From Roseovarius sp. THAF9 (GTDB lineage: Bacteria; Pseudomonadota; Alphaproteobacteria; Rhodobacterales; Rhodobacteraceae): DNA of 51,098 nucleotides. The stretch is from NCBI RefSeq assembly GCF_009363715.1, contig NZ_CP045408.1, positions 1-51,098 of the forward strand, given 5' to 3'. The translations under genes were made by a program, and so were the position numbers. The number at the start of each line of letters is the position of its first letter. The stretch's first letter is position 1. Below the pieces are notes generated by a model. It made no database searches. It was not told the origin of the DNA and was given only the letters and a program-made list of their open reading frames with translations. Positions 8,284-17,689 of the stretch are shown in pieces.

Positions 8284-8570
8284 AGCCTAATCTTAACGTC
8301 TTCGTCGCGCTCTGCGGGGTTCTGCTGATGCTGGCAGAACCCGCTCTGGCGCAAAGCATCGACCTATCGCCAGTCCAGGATGTGCTTCAGGGCATCGTGG
8401 ACGCGATCACCGGCCCCCTTGGGATCGTGATCGGCACGCTGGCGCTGATCGGTGTTTTCCTGTCGTGGCTCTTCGGCATTCTCGATTTCCGTCAGGCCAT
8501 GTGGGTTGTGGTGGCAATCGCGGGTATCGCTGCCGCACCGACCATCGTTTCCGCAATCTGGTCTTCGTAA
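8280..8570 (+). CDS. virB2: VirB2 pilin
   Basis: A 96-residue pro-pilin: signal peptide to about ALA|QS (residue 25), then two long hydrophobic helices ([20 protein letters not shown] and [20 protein letters not shown]) separated by a short polar turn. This is the VirB2/TrbC plan; the subunits build the conjugative pilus. Start ATG overlaps the virB1 stop; virB3 follows after 12 bp. Confidence 0.88.
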   Translation: MKPNLNVFVALCGVLLMLAEPALAQSIDLSPVQDVLQGIVDAITGPLGIVIGTLALIGVFLSWLFGILDFRQAMWVVVAIAGIAAAPTIVSAIWSS

Positions 8571-8582
8571 GGAGCTGGCACG

Positions 8583-8861
8583 ATGGCGGAACAGTCTCGT
8601 CTTTTCCTTGGCCTTGTCCGGCCTCCCAAACTTCTCGGGCTGCCGATCATGTATGCGATGGTCTGGCTTTTCGGGTCTGTTCTGATCTTCGTCTGGCTTC
8701 AGCATTGGGCAGTCGCGGCTATCGCGGCGGCTGCCTATCCCCTGCTGTGGAAGGCGGCGGATTGGGACGAAAATTTCCTCGACGTGGTGGTGACGGCCTT
8801 GCAGGTCACGCGCCCGACCCTCAATCGCAAAATCCACGGCGGAGACAGCTATGCCCCGTGA
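8583..8861 (+). CDS. virB3: VirB3 inner-membrane protein
   Basis: A 92-residue VirB3-like protein with the N-terminal LVRPPKLLGLP motif region and a hydrophobic block (residues 24-52), then a short cytoplasmic tail. VirB3 sits with VirB4 at the base of the channel. It overlaps the start of virB4 by 11 bp. GGAG lies a few bases before the ATG. Confidence 0.86.
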   Translation: MAEQSRLFLGLVRPPKLLGLPIMYAMVWLFGSVLIFVWLQHWAVAAIAAAAYPLLWKAADWDENFLDVVVTALQVTRPTLNRKIHGGDSYAP

Positions 8862-11214
8862 TACGAATTATGACCCCCGGTCCCTGCTGCCTGGCTGGTT
8901 CGGGCGTGAAGTGAAGCTCGCCTCGATGCTGCCCTATATCAGCCTCGTTGACGACAAGACCGTGCGGACGCGGGGCAATGAACTATTTCAGTGCATCCGT
9001 CTGGACGGGGTGAACAGCAACACCACCGACGACGAATATCTGGACCGCACACGGGCGCTCTTTGCGTCCGTGGTCGCGCGGATCGGGCCGGAATGCTCGT
9101 TCTATGTCCACAAAGTTTCAAAAGCGATCACGCCCGATCTTGTTCCGGTCGAAGGCGATAGCTTCGCCGCGGCTGTGGATCGTCGCTGGCGGCAGGCTCT
9201 CGGTCAGCGCCATTTGCGGGACAAGACGCTGACGCTTACCGTCATGAACCGCCCGGCTGTCGGCTCTAAGCTGCCGCTGCGCGCGGCCAAGTCGGCCGAG
9301 CTGCTGCGGGCGCAAACGGAAAAGCGGATGGGCAGGCTTCAGGAGGTTGTTCGCTTCCTTATGTCGTCCTTCGCAGACATGAACCCCCGGCTGCTCAATG
9401 AGCCTTCGGGCGAGCTTCTTGGCTTCCTGGGCGCGTTGAACACTGGCCAAGAGCTGCCGCTGTATCGCGGTGCCCGCACGACAATCGTTGCCGAAAATGT
9501 GGCGAACACGCGCGTCACCTTCAAAGGCGACAAGTTCTTTCTGTCCGATGGGGCAACCGGCCCGCGCATCGGCTCGATCTTCGCGGTGAAGGACTATCCC
9601 GAGAAGACGCATTGCACGATGTTCGATGAGCTGAGCCTGCCGGTCGATATGATCGTGACGCACAGCTTCACCCCCATCAACAGCAACTGGATGGCAGGGC
9701 GGATCAAGCGGCAGATGCGGCTTCGGGCCTCGGCTAACGATGGCGCCGTGTCGCTGCTCGAAGAGCTGCCGACCGCGCTCGATGATCTTGAATCGAAGCG
9801 TCTGAGCTTTGGCGATCACCATATGTCGGTGGCCGTGTTCGCGGACAGCGAAGAAAAGCTGGCAAATATCGGCGGCGAGATCAAGAACACGGCCTCGACC
9901 GAAGGTGTGAACCTGATTGCAGAAGGCTTCGCCAGCGCCACCCATTTCTTTGCCCAACACCCCGGCAACGGGCACGCGCGGAGCCGAAAGGGGGCGGTGA
10001 CGAACCGGAATTTCGCGGACTTCGCCGCGTTCCATCGGACACCGCTCGGCAAGACAGCGGACCAGGTGCCGTGGGGCAAGGTTATCACCATGTTTCCCAC
10101 ACCGGAACGCTCGGCATTCTCCTTCAACTACCATGAACAAGGCTCCCCGGACAAAGAGCCGACCGGCGGTCACACGCTGATCCTTGGGCGTCCTGGCTCG
10201 GGGAAGTCGGTTCTCTCGGCATTCCTGATGACGCAGGCCCGGCGGGCCGGGGCACGTCTTTTCGTGTTCGACTATCGCTTGGGCATGGAAATGGCGGTGC
10301 GCGCAAACGGTGGCCGCTATTCCTCGATCAAAGCCGGTGACGCGACGGGGCTCAACCCGCTGTGGACCGAGATTGACGAACGCGGGCAGGCATGGCTCTC
10401 CGACTGGCTGGCCTCGCTGATCCATCGTTCGGACAAGCCGCTGACCCCCGCGCAGACGAACCTTATTCAGCAAGTGGTTCGGCAGAACGCGACGGCCAGC
10501 GATGCGAACCTGCGCAACTGGCACGATCTGGCCTCGCTTTTTATCTCGGCCGATGATGGCGGTGATCTTCATGAGCGCCTGCAAGAATGGACTGCCGAGG
10601 GTCGATATGGCTGGATTTTCGGCCAGAACCGTGAAGATACGTTCTCACTCGACGGGGAAGTTGTTGGCTTCGATCTAACCGGCATTCTCGACAGCGAAAG
10701 CGAGAAAGAGCGGATGGCTGTGCTGTCCTACCTCTTCCGCCGCGTTGAGCGGGTTATCGAGGACCGCAAGCCAACCATCATTGTCATTGATGAGGCGTGG
10801 AAAGCTCTCGACAACGGCTATTTCGCTGAACGCCTCTCGAACTGGCTCGTGACGGCCCGGAAGCAAAATGCGGTCGTCGTGATGATGACGCAGTATGCCA
10901 GTCAGCTCGAACAGACGCGCACCGGCAAAACCATCGTTGAAGCGGTGCCAACGCAAATCCTTCTGCCGAACATCCGGGCCAAGGCATCGGACTACGCGAT
11001 GCTGAACCTTCATGACAAGGAACTGGACGTGCTGCTCACGTCCAGCCCGGCGTCCCGCATGGGGCTGGTTCGAGATGACCAGGGATCGGTCGTCATCAAT
11101 GCAGATTTGAGCGCCCTCGGGCCGCTCCTAACCGTCCTCGGCGGGATGGAAAAAGGTGAACAGTTGGTGGGTGCCGATTACCGCCAGCGTGAAGATTTTT
11201 GGAGGGTCGAATGA
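8851..11214 (+). CDS. virB4: VirB4 conjugative ATPase
   Basis: A 787-residue ATPase, the usual VirB4/CagE length. The N-terminal CagE_TrbE_VirB region runs to about residue 400; Walker A GRPGSGKS lies near residue 447 and Walker B IIVIDEAWKAL near residue 645, followed by the ARKQNAVVVMMTQ segment. It energises pilus assembly and substrate passage at the inner membrane. The stop overlaps the next gene as ATGA. Complete and intact. Confidence 0.95.
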   Translation: MPRDTNYDPRSLLPGWFGREVKLASMLPYISLVDDKTVRTRGNELFQCIRLDGVNSNTTDDEYLDRTRALFASVVARIGPECSFYVHKVSKAITPDLVPVEGDSFAAAVDRRWRQALGQRHLRDKTLTLTVMNRPAVGSKLPLRAAKSAELLRAQTEKRMGRLQEVVRFLMSSFADMNPRLLNEPSGELLGFLGALNTGQELPLYRGARTTIVAENVANTRVTFKGDKFFLSDGATGPRIGSIFAVKDYPEKTHCTMFDELSLPVDMIVTHSFTPINSNWMAGRIKRQMRLRASANDGAVSLLEELPTALDDLESKRLSFGDHHMSVAVFADSEEKLANIGGEIKNTASTEGVNLIAEGFASATHFFAQHPGNGHARSRKGAVTNRNFADFAAFHRTPLGKTADQVPWGKVITMFPTPERSAFSFNYHEQGSPDKEPTGGHTLILGRPGSGKSVLSAFLMTQARRAGARLFVFDYRLGMEMAVRANGGRYSSIKAGDATGLNPLWTEIDERGQAWLSDWLASLIHRSDKPLTPAQTNLIQQVVRQNATASDANLRNWHDLASLFISADDGGDLHERLQEWTAEGRYGWIFGQNREDTFSLDGEVVGFDLTGILDSESEKERMAVLSYLFRRVERVIEDRKPTIIVIDEAWKALDNGYFAERLSNWLVTARKQNAVVVMMTQYASQLEQTRTGKTIVEAVPTQILLPNIRAKASDYAMLNLHDKELDVLLTSSPASRMGLVRDDQGSVVINADLSALGPLLTVLGGMEKGEQLVGADYRQREDFWRVE

Positions 11215-11435
11215 AACCTACTGCAATCCTGATTATGCTGACCGCTCTCGGTGTCGCTGGCTGTGCCGAGTATCGGCCGTCCGAAGCGAATTGTTTCGAC
11301 ACGGTGACGCGCAGCAGTCACAGCATGGCCTTCCTTCCTACGAGTGAACCGCAACCGCAGGCCCGGATTTCGACCAAATCAGCACCCTGCACCTTTACCG
11401 CGATCGGCGGCCCGGAGGGCCTTGGTGATGGGTAA
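11211..11435 (+). CDS. Small lipoprotein, VirB7-like position
   Basis: A 74-residue lipoprotein: signal peptide MKPTAILIMLTALGVAGC with lipobox VAGC, so the mature protein is anchored through Cys18. Its mature part has two further Cys (ANCFD, APCTF). VirB7 lipoproteins stabilise VirB9 in the outer-membrane core; size, lipobox and operon place fit that role, but sequence similarity cannot be judged by eye. It overlaps virB4 (ATGA) and the next gene by 8 bp. Confidence 0.7.
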   Translation: MKPTAILIMLTALGVAGCAEYRPSEANCFDTVTRSSHSMAFLPTSEPQPQARISTKSAPCTFTAIGGPEGLGDG

Positions 11436-12573
11436 GACGGCTGCACTGACGGCCATCGCCTTCCTGTGGGGAACCAGCGCGATCGCGCAGGGTGTCCCCA
11501 CAGTGGACGGTAGCCTGATTATCAGAAACGAGGCGTCGAACGCTCATCGGGAAAGCGATCTCGCCACGCAGCGCGAAACGCTCGCGGTGCAGGAAGAGAT
11601 TGCGGCAATCGAGCAAGAACAGCTCTCCATTCTGCAACAGATCCTCGACGCCCAAACCAGCCTCGGCGGCCAGGGCATTCCGGGCATGGTCTCCGCGTTG
11701 GAAGATGGGGCAGACCCCGAGGCGTCGGCCGATGTGGTCTATGACCCGGATGACAGCAACCCCGGCGCTGCGCAGATGTTCGGGGACGCGGCAAAGAACG
11801 TTGAAGAGCTGATTATCCAGGTCGCGCAGGAAACGCATGGCCGCTCGGGTGTCAATCAAGCGGGGTTCTCGGTCAGGGAATGGCGCTACATGTTGCAAGC
11901 TCTGATTTGGCAGGAAAGCCGGTTCTCCATCGGCGCACGGTCGCCGGTCGGGGCCTTTGGCCTGACGCAGATCATGCCCGGCACCGCCGGCGATCTCGGC
12001 ATCTATCCCGAGTATTACGACAGCCCGTATTTGCAGGTTGAAGGCGGCGCTCGCTATCTGGCGCAGATGCTTGCCATGTTCGACGGCAACATCATCCACG
12101 CCCTCGCTGCCTACAACGCCGGTCCCGGCAACGTGCAGAACTATGGGGGAGTGCCGCCGTTCCAGGAAACGCAGCACTACGTTCAGGTGATCCCGGCGAA
12201 ATACAACGAATATCTGGCGCGTGGCGGCGGCGGCGATGCCGTTGGCACCATCGACCCGGCGCTGCTCGCGAACTCGAACCTCTCCTTCACCGGCGCCGGG
12301 GCCAGTTTCTACGCGAACAACAGCATGGCAACGGTCGAAGCTGCCGCGCGACGACTTCAAAGCATCATCCAGCGGATCAGCGAAACCGAGGATGTGCAGG
12401 AGGCTATGGCGCTGAACACCTATGCCCGTGCCGAGTTTGGGCGGCTCAGCGCCATCATGGCCCGGCTCCTTGCGGCCAGGGCACGCCCGGCAAGCGCCGA
12501 GTCGATCGCGCTCGCGGCCGACCGCCAGCAAGAACAGCAATTCATGGACTTCAATATGGAGGATTTCGACTGA
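11428..12573 (+). CDS. VirB5-like protein with an inserted lytic transglycosylase domain
   Basis: A 381-residue exported protein. After the signal peptide it begins AQGVPTVD, as does the VirB5 encoded next. A coiled-coil-like Glu/Gln-rich stretch follows, then a full SLT domain (QALIWQESRFS with the catalytic Glu, [26 protein letters not shown]; residues about 145-260). It then returns to a VirB5-like tail with ALNTYARAE..., AADRQQEQQFMDFNMEDFD, matching the tail of the next gene (LNTRVVAE..., AADRAEEDRYMDFTMPDL). So it reads as a VirB5 paralogue split by a transglycosylase. Start at 11428 has GGAGG about 10 bases upstream. Confidence 0.82.
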   Translation: MGKTAALTAIAFLWGTSAIAQGVPTVDGSLIIRNEASNAHRESDLATQRETLAVQEEIAAIEQEQLSILQQILDAQTSLGGQGIPGMVSALEDGADPEASADVVYDPDDSNPGAAQMFGDAAKNVEELIIQVAQETHGRSGVNQAGFSVREWRYMLQALIWQESRFSIGARSPVGAFGLTQIMPGTAGDLGIYPEYYDSPYLQVEGGARYLAQMLAMFDGNIIHALAAYNAGPGNVQNYGGVPPFQETQHYVQVIPAKYNEYLARGGGGDAVGTIDPALLANSNLSFTGAGASFYANNSMATVEAAARRLQSIIQRISETEDVQEAMALNTYARAEFGRLSAIMARLLAARARPASAESIALAADRQQEQQFMDFNMEDFD

Positions 12574-13421
12574 TGAAACCGTCGATGAACATCAACGCGG
12601 TGATCCGCAAAATCGCAACCGCCGGTTTCCTCGGCCTCGGCCTCGCTGTTGCGCCCGTTTCGCTGCTCGGGACCACGGCACCGGCTGCCTATGCGCAAGG
12701 CGTTCCCACCGTGGACACGCAGAATATCGCGCAGGAAATCCGCCAGCTTCAGCAGATGATCGAAGATGAAATCCTTCAGAACGATCAACTGCTTCAGCTT
12801 CAGGAACAACTGACAACGCTGCAAGAGCAATACGCGCAACTTCAGGACACTTATGCCGCCCTGACAGGCCTCGCCGAGCTTCCCGAGATCATTTCGACGG
12901 AAATGGAAGACTGGCTGAACGGGCTGCTCGATCAAGAATTTGGCGACATTACCGGCACCATCGCCGCGATCCAGCAAGGCGATTGGAGCGGCCTTACTGG
13001 CTCCGGTTCCAGTCAAATCCGAACACAGATGGAGCAAGTTCTGGCCGAACACGGTTTCGATGAAGACACGCTTTCGGAAATGGCGAACAGCGGCAATGGC
13101 GGCGCGGAACGGGTTGCCACCCGAGCCACGACTGGCGCGATGGTCTCTGCCGCCGCACAGAACAGCTACACCGAAGCCGGGCAGTCGCTTGAGCGGATCG
13201 ACCGCCTCGTGGACCTGACGGGTGACATGGAAACCCTGAAGGAAAGCATCGACCTCAACACGCGCGTCGTGGCTGAGAACGGCATCATTCTTGTCTCGAT
13301 CATGCAGCTTCTCGCGGTTGGCACCGTGGGCGAGGGCCAGGCCGGCGTCATCGAAGCAGCGGATCGGGCGGAAGAAGATCGCTACATGGACTTCACCATG
13401 CCCGATCTTTCGGCAGACTAA
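12573..13421 (+). CDS. virB5: VirB5/TrbJ-type pilus-tip protein
   Basis: A 282-residue exported protein: long signal peptide to about AYA|QGVPTVD (residue 41), a strong coiled-coil region (residues 50-95, Gln/Leu-rich), and a C-terminal helical part ending YMDFTMPDLSAD. This matches the TrbJ/VirB5 plan; VirB5 is a minor pilus component thought to act in recipient contact. Its start overlaps the previous stop by one base. No truncation. Confidence 0.82.
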   Translation: MKPSMNINAVIRKIATAGFLGLGLAVAPVSLLGTTAPAAYAQGVPTVDTQNIAQEIRQLQQMIEDEILQNDQLLQLQEQLTTLQEQYAQLQDTYAALTGLAELPEIISTEMEDWLNGLLDQEFGDITGTIAAIQQGDWSGLTGSGSSQIRTQMEQVLAEHGFDEDTLSEMANSGNGGAERVATRATTGAMVSAAAQNSYTEAGQSLERIDRLVDLTGDMETLKESIDLNTRVVAENGIILVSIMQLLAVGTVGEGQAGVIEAADRAEEDRYMDFTMPDLSAD

Positions 13422-13434
13422 GAGAGGCGGGCAA

Positions 13435-14088
13435 GTGGTTAAGGATCAAGAAATCATTGAGGAAGAGCTGATTTACGGTGCCCGTCGCCGTGAAAAGCTC
13501 TGGCAGAAGCTGGCCTTCGTCGGTTTGGGTTTCGGCGTGTTGGGATGCCTTGGAGGAATGGCGGTCGCGGTCCTCGATGTTGATCCTGCGCCGGTTGTCG
13601 TTCCCTACGACCCCAATTCCGGCATGGCCCTGCCGAATGCCTCTGTCGGGGCCGTGCGCGTCACCGAGAATCAGGCGGTCATTGAAGCTGCGGTCTTCCG
13701 CTATGTCACGCAGCGGGAGACTTACAACCAGCTCGACAATGACCTGCGCGTTCGCGGGGTGCTGGCAATGTCGGACGGCAACGCCGCTGCCTCGCTGCGC
13801 CAGCTCTGGAACAGCGCAAGCGAGAACTATCCGCCCAACGTCTACGGCCCGGATGCCCGGCTCGACGTTGAAATTCTGAGCATCAACCGGATCGGGGACA
13901 ACCGGGCCACTGTGCGCCTTCGCAAGCGGCTCACGTCGCAGCAGGGCGTCCAAGCTGGCCTGTTCACGGTCACGTTGATGTTCGACTTCCGGCCCGAAGA
14001 GCGGCGGCAGATTGATGAGGTCTGGACGAACCCGTTCGGCTTTACCGTCACCGAATACGCAATTCGCTCGGACAGAATGGAGAACTGA
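13435..14088 (+). CDS. virB8: VirB8 inner-membrane bridge protein
   Basis: A 217-residue VirB8: short cytoplasmic N-terminus with acidic helix, one membrane segment (LAFVGLGFGVLGCLGGMAVAVL, residues 25-46), then the NTF2-like periplasmic domain with RETYNQLDNDL and the conserved NPFGFTVTEYAI near the end. GTG start at 13435 gives the standard length; a purine-rich GAGAGGCGGG precedes it. VirB8 links inner and outer membrane parts of the channel. Confidence 0.9.
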   Translation: MVKDQEIIEEELIYGARRREKLWQKLAFVGLGFGVLGCLGGMAVAVLDVDPAPVVVPYDPNSGMALPNASVGAVRVTENQAVIEAAVFRYVTQRETYNQLDNDLRVRGVLAMSDGNAAASLRQLWNSASENYPPNVYGPDARLDVEILSINRIGDNRATVRLRKRLTSQQGVQAGLFTVTLMFDFRPEERRQIDEVWTNPFGFTVTEYAIRSDRMEN

Positions 14089-14089
14089 T

Positions 14090-14791
14090 ATGAAGATGCT
14101 TAAAACCGGCCTTCTGTCCGTCGCTCTTGCCCTGGCAGTTGCTCCGGCCTTCGCGGAAAGCAACCCGAGAGCCGGAAGCCACGACAGCCGCGTTCGGATC
14201 GCAACCTACACCGATGGACAGGTCTACCGCCTTCGCGTCAGCCTGACCCATGTTACCAGTGTGGAGTTCGGTGAAGGGGAAACCATCCGCTCGATTATTG
14301 CTGGTGACACGGAAGGCTTTCAGCTCGACGGCGTTCCGGGTGGCCGTGCCTTCGCCGTGAAGCCCTTGGCTCGGGGTGTCCACACGAACATCACGGTCTA
14401 TACGAACCGCCGCAGCTACTATTTCAACGTCACGGAATCGTCCTCCCCGACCTACTACGTTGTCCAATTCCGGTATCCGCAGGATCGAACGCGCCCGACG
14501 AACGCCGTCGCGCAAAGGGCACCGAATTACAACTATGCGGCGTCGGGGCGCTCGGAAATCACTCCGACAGCCGTGTGGGACGATGGGACATTCACCTATT
14601 TCCGCTTTGCTCCGAACGCCCCGGTCCCTGCGATCTTCCAGTATTCGGCAGGCCGCGAGCGAACGGTGAACAGTCAGCAGATCGAGGACGGCGTTCTTCG
14701 CGTGTCAGGGGTGAACCGCCAGTGGGTTTTGCGCCTGGGCGATACCGTCATCTGCATACAGGAAAATAGCGCCGGAGGAACCGGATCATGA
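14090..14791 (+). CDS. virB9: VirB9 outer-membrane core protein
   Basis: A 233-residue periplasmic protein with signal peptide ending AFA|ES (residue 22). It contains the VirB9/CagX features: beta-rich N-terminal part and the C-terminal WDDGTFTYFRFAPNAPVPAIF segment that binds VirB7. Starts 2 bases after the virB8 stop, and its stop overlaps virB10 as ATGA. Complete. Confidence 0.92.
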   Translation: MKMLKTGLLSVALALAVAPAFAESNPRAGSHDSRVRIATYTDGQVYRLRVSLTHVTSVEFGEGETIRSIIAGDTEGFQLDGVPGGRAFAVKPLARGVHTNITVYTNRRSYYFNVTESSSPTYYVVQFRYPQDRTRPTNAVAQRAPNYNYAASGRSEITPTAVWDDGTFTYFRFAPNAPVPAIFQYSAGRERTVNSQQIEDGVLRVSGVNRQWVLRLGDTVICIQENSAGGTGS

Positions 14792-16101
14792 GCGACGAAA
14801 AGGATCTTGAAGAGCGCCTGTCCGCGCTCGAAGCCGGAGGCGAAAGCGGGCCCAAGAAGGAACGACCGTCGCCCAAGGTGGCGTTGGCCGGTGTCGGCGC
14901 CATCGCGGCCATTGGCCTGATCGCATACCTGGCCCTGCCGTCTGATGAACCGGAAAACCCGCTGCCAACCGCGCGGCCTGCCGAGTTTCAGGAAGAGGGC
15001 GATGGCTTCGGTGCGATCGAGCCCTTCGTGCCCCCTGCCCCGCCTGAACCGGAGGTCGTCGAGGTAGAGAGCGAGATTGAGTCTGCGCTTCGGGCTCAGC
15101 TCGAAGCTCTTCAGGCTGAAATTGCAGAGCTGCGCGATGCGCCGGACGATGATGGTGAAGCGGCTGCGGCATTGGAGGCCCTAACGGCACAGGTAGCCGC
15201 GCTTCAGGAAGCATCGGATGCCGCAAGATCGGAATTTCAGGAAGAGTTGGCGGCTCGGGATCGCGAGCTTCGTCGCCTTCAATCTGAGCTCGAAATCGCG
15301 CGGCTCGATCAAGAAAATCCAATGGCACCGCCAAGCAATGAAGAGGACGCGCGACTTGCGGAACTGGAACGCCGGCGAGCGGAGGCGGCCGCGTTTCAAG
15401 AAGCCCGGATCAACTCGCCCATGATCGCCTTTGGCAACTCCGGTGCAGGGAGCGATGAAAGCGCCCTGTCGGAAAGAACGCTCGGAGAAGTGACAGATTT
15501 CGTTCTCAATGGCGCATCGCCTTCGCAGGTAACGCAGGCTGAGGTCATCGCCAACCCGTCGAACACGGTGGTTCAAGGCACGATGATCCAAGCCGTCACC
15601 GAAACGGCGCTGGACAGCTCTCTGCCGGGACAAATTCGGGCGATTATCTCGGAGGACGTGCATTCCTATGACGGGTCGCGCGTCCTGATCCCTCGCGGCT
15701 CTCGTCTGATCGGGCGCTATCGCTCGGGCCTCAATGTGGGCCAGCAACGTGTGACCGTCGCATGGGACAGGATCATTCTGCCGACGAACCAGACTGTCAC
15801 CATCAGCTCGTTCGGTGGCGATGAGTTGGGCCGGTCGGGCGTAACGGGCTTTGTGGATACGCGCTTCGGTGAACGCTTCGGTTCTGCCGCCCTGATCTCG
15901 ATCCTCGGCGCGGTGCCTGCGGTAGCAGCAAACCAGATTGATGACGAAGTATCCTCTGACATTGCTGAGGACGTTGGCGATGATCTGCAAGACGCGACCG
16001 ACGATGTGATGAGCGATTACCTGTCACTCGGCCCGGTGATCTACGTCGATCAAGGTGCGCGGATCACCGTCATGGTGGATCGGGACGTGGAGATCTTCTG
16101 A
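14788..16101 (+). CDS. virB10: VirB10 core-complex protein
   Basis: A 437-residue VirB10/TrbI: N-terminal cytoplasmic tail, membrane segment (VALAGVGAIAAIGLIAYLAL, residues 31-50), a Pro- and Glu-rich spacer and long coiled coil (residues 85-205), then the TrbI beta-barrel domain with GTMIQAVTETALDSSLPGQ, RSGLNVGQQRVTVAWDRI and the membrane-spanning antenna. It senses ATP use by VirB11/VirD4 and gates the outer pore. Complete and typical. Confidence 0.93.
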   Translation: MSDEKDLEERLSALEAGGESGPKKERPSPKVALAGVGAIAAIGLIAYLALPSDEPENPLPTARPAEFQEEGDGFGAIEPFVPPAPPEPEVVEVESEIESALRAQLEALQAEIAELRDAPDDDGEAAAALEALTAQVAALQEASDAARSEFQEELAARDRELRRLQSELEIARLDQENPMAPPSNEEDARLAELERRRAEAAAFQEARINSPMIAFGNSGAGSDESALSERTLGEVTDFVLNGASPSQVTQAEVIANPSNTVVQGTMIQAVTETALDSSLPGQIRAIISEDVHSYDGSRVLIPRGSRLIGRYRSGLNVGQQRVTVAWDRIILPTNQTVTISSFGGDELGRSGVTGFVDTRFGERFGSAALISILGAVPAVAANQIDDEVSSDIAEDVGDDLQDATDDVMSDYLSLGPVIYVDQGARITVMVDRDVEIF

Positions 16102-17097
16102 ATGACTTCCAGCTACCTCCAAGCATCGCTCGACAAGCTGCCTGACGCCATGCGGGATGATGTGATCGAGATTTGCATCAACCCGGATGGCCGGGTCTGG
16201 GGCGAATTTCAGGGCGATCACTTCATGCGCCTTCTCGATGCGTCCATGAGCCAGACGGAAATCCGCGACCTGGGCAACCAGATCGCGTCCGGGGCAAATA
16301 CTAGGATCGGGAAAGAGAAGCCCATCGTCTCCGTAAGCATCGAGTATCGCGGCCGACCGATCCGGGCGCAGGTGATCCAACCGCCTGCCGTCCAGACAGG
16401 GCATTCGATCTCGTTGCGCTTCTTCTCTACCCTGCCGCTGGAAAAGATCGAGCTGAAGTATCTCTATGGTGCAGAACGCAGCCTTGAAGGCGTCCGCCAG
16501 GAACGGAACCGCGAGCTGCGCCAGGTCGTGAAGAGCGGCGACATTTACGCCGCGATCAAGTTCTGCGTCGAGAACAAAATGAACATGGTGGTTTCCGGCG
16601 GAACGTCCACTGGGAAAACCGTCGCGGCCAGGAAGATCCTCTCCTATGTCGGGGAAGATGAGCGCATCGTGACTATCGAGGAAGCGGCCGAGCTACTGCC
16701 GAACCAGCCGAATGTCGTAACGCTGATCGCGAACCGCGATGTGGAGACGCAATCCGCTGACACTCTTCTTACCTCCACGCTGCGGATGCGGCCTGATCGC
16801 ATTGTCTTGGGTGAGGTTCGGGGGCGCGAGGCGATGACCTTCCTAGAGGCCATCAACACCGGGCACGGCGGCTCGATGACGACGCTCCACGCGGAAACGC
16901 CGCAATTGGCGGTTCAGCGCCTCGCCATCGCCGCCCTGAAGACGGATGTGCCGATGACCTATGCCGACATGATACAGTATATCGAAAGTTCGATAGACGT
17001 GATTATCCAGGCCGGGCGGCACAACGGCGACCGGGGTATAACGGAGTTCTACCTGCCGGGCAACGAAAGTGAGGACCAGAGCAATGAAAACCTTTGA
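16102..17097 (+). CDS. virB11: VirB11 traffic ATPase
   Basis: A 331-residue hexameric AAA-like ATPase. Walker A GGTSTGKT near residue 167, Asp box near ERIVTIEEAAEL, Walker B-like LRMRPDRIVLGEVRG and the His box GHGGSMTTLHAE are all present in order. It switches the channel between pilus building and DNA export. Starts directly at the virB10 stop and overlaps the next small gene by 14 bp. Confidence 0.94.
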   Translation: MTSSYLQASLDKLPDAMRDDVIEICINPDGRVWGEFQGDHFMRLLDASMSQTEIRDLGNQIASGANTRIGKEKPIVSVSIEYRGRPIRAQVIQPPAVQTGHSISLRFFSTLPLEKIELKYLYGAERSLEGVRQERNRELRQVVKSGDIYAAIKFCVENKMNMVVSGGTSTGKTVAARKILSYVGEDERIVTIEEAAELLPNQPNVVTLIANRDVETQSADTLLTSTLRMRPDRIVLGEVRGREAMTFLEAINTGHGGSMTTLHAETPQLAVQRLAIAALKTDVPMTYADMIQYIESSIDVIIQAGRHNGDRGITEFYLPGNESEDQSNENL

Positions 17098-17293
17098 AAA
17101 CGAAGTGCTGACTTTCGACCCTCTGTCGGCAAAGAGCATGAAGTCCATGCCCGAAAAACTCAGGGAATGGGGACAAGCAGGCTTCAAGGTAGTCTCCGTG
17201 GTCCACGCCAGTGCGGAAGGGCGTGCTGGATCGAACATTCATGTATTCTTGACGCGTGAAAATGCTTCAGGGGAAAAGGAGGATGCGGCGTGA
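17084..17293 (+). CDS. Small protein in the T4SS operon, DUF4177-like
   Basis: A 69-residue soluble protein. The core EKLREWGQAGFKVVSVVHA and final VFLTRE resemble the small DUF4177 fold (LNELGAEGWELV...). It overlaps virB11 and the following gene (GTGA), so it is a true member of the operon. Function unknown. The gap-free overlaps make it unlikely to be chance. Confidence 0.6.
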   Translation: MKTFENEVLTFDPLSAKSMKSMPEKLREWGQAGFKVVSVVHASAEGRAGSNIHVFLTRENASGEKEDAA

Positions 17294-17682
17294 TTAAAGC
17301 TATCAGCATCGCGGTCCTCGTTCTGGCCCCCGTCCCCGCCATTGCGCAATTCGTGCCCACGCTGGACAATGAACCCCGTGTGTGTCCGGAACAACCGCCC
17401 CGCCCTGACTGGATGGAGAATGCACATGTGCGGGACGCGCATAAGAACATCCTCGTTCAACAGATGTATCGAGCTCAAAGTTTGAATGCAGTTGTCGAAA
17501 CTGGCGATTGTTCCTGTGAAACTCGCTTTCCCTCCTGGGATGCGGCTTCGGAATATTACTTTGAAAACTACGCCGGCCTCGACAGACACGAGATCCTTGA
17601 ACGCACCTCGGAATACAGTCGAACGGCGAACGAGCTGAGGCCCGCAGCAAGATCAATTTGCGAAGAGCAAGGTAACTGGTGA
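17290..17682 (+). CDS. Secreted protein in the T4SS operon
   Basis: A 130-residue exported protein with GTG start: signal peptide to about AIA|QF (residue 19), then FVPTLDNEPRVCPEQPP with several Cys (CPEQ, DCSCE, ICEEQ) likely forming disulfides. It sits between virB11 and virB6, coupled to the former small gene and 7 bp before virB6. Possibly a periplasmic T4SS assembly factor; no family recognised. Confidence 0.65.
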   Translation: MIKAISIAVLVLAPVPAIAQFVPTLDNEPRVCPEQPPRPDWMENAHVRDAHKNILVQQMYRAQSLNAVVETGDCSCETRFPSWDAASEYYFENYAGLDRHEILERTSEYSRTANELRPAARSICEEQGNW

Positions 17683-17689
17683 GGGTCAC

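Noticed and set aside
9118..10584. A 488-codon minus-strand frame
   Set aside because: Lies wholly opposite virB4 in GC-rich DNA; composition is Arg/His/Gly-rich without any family resemblance.
11395..12540. A 381-codon minus-strand frame
   Set aside because: Antisense to the VirB5-transglycosylase gene, low-complexity Arg/Gly/Val content, no motif.
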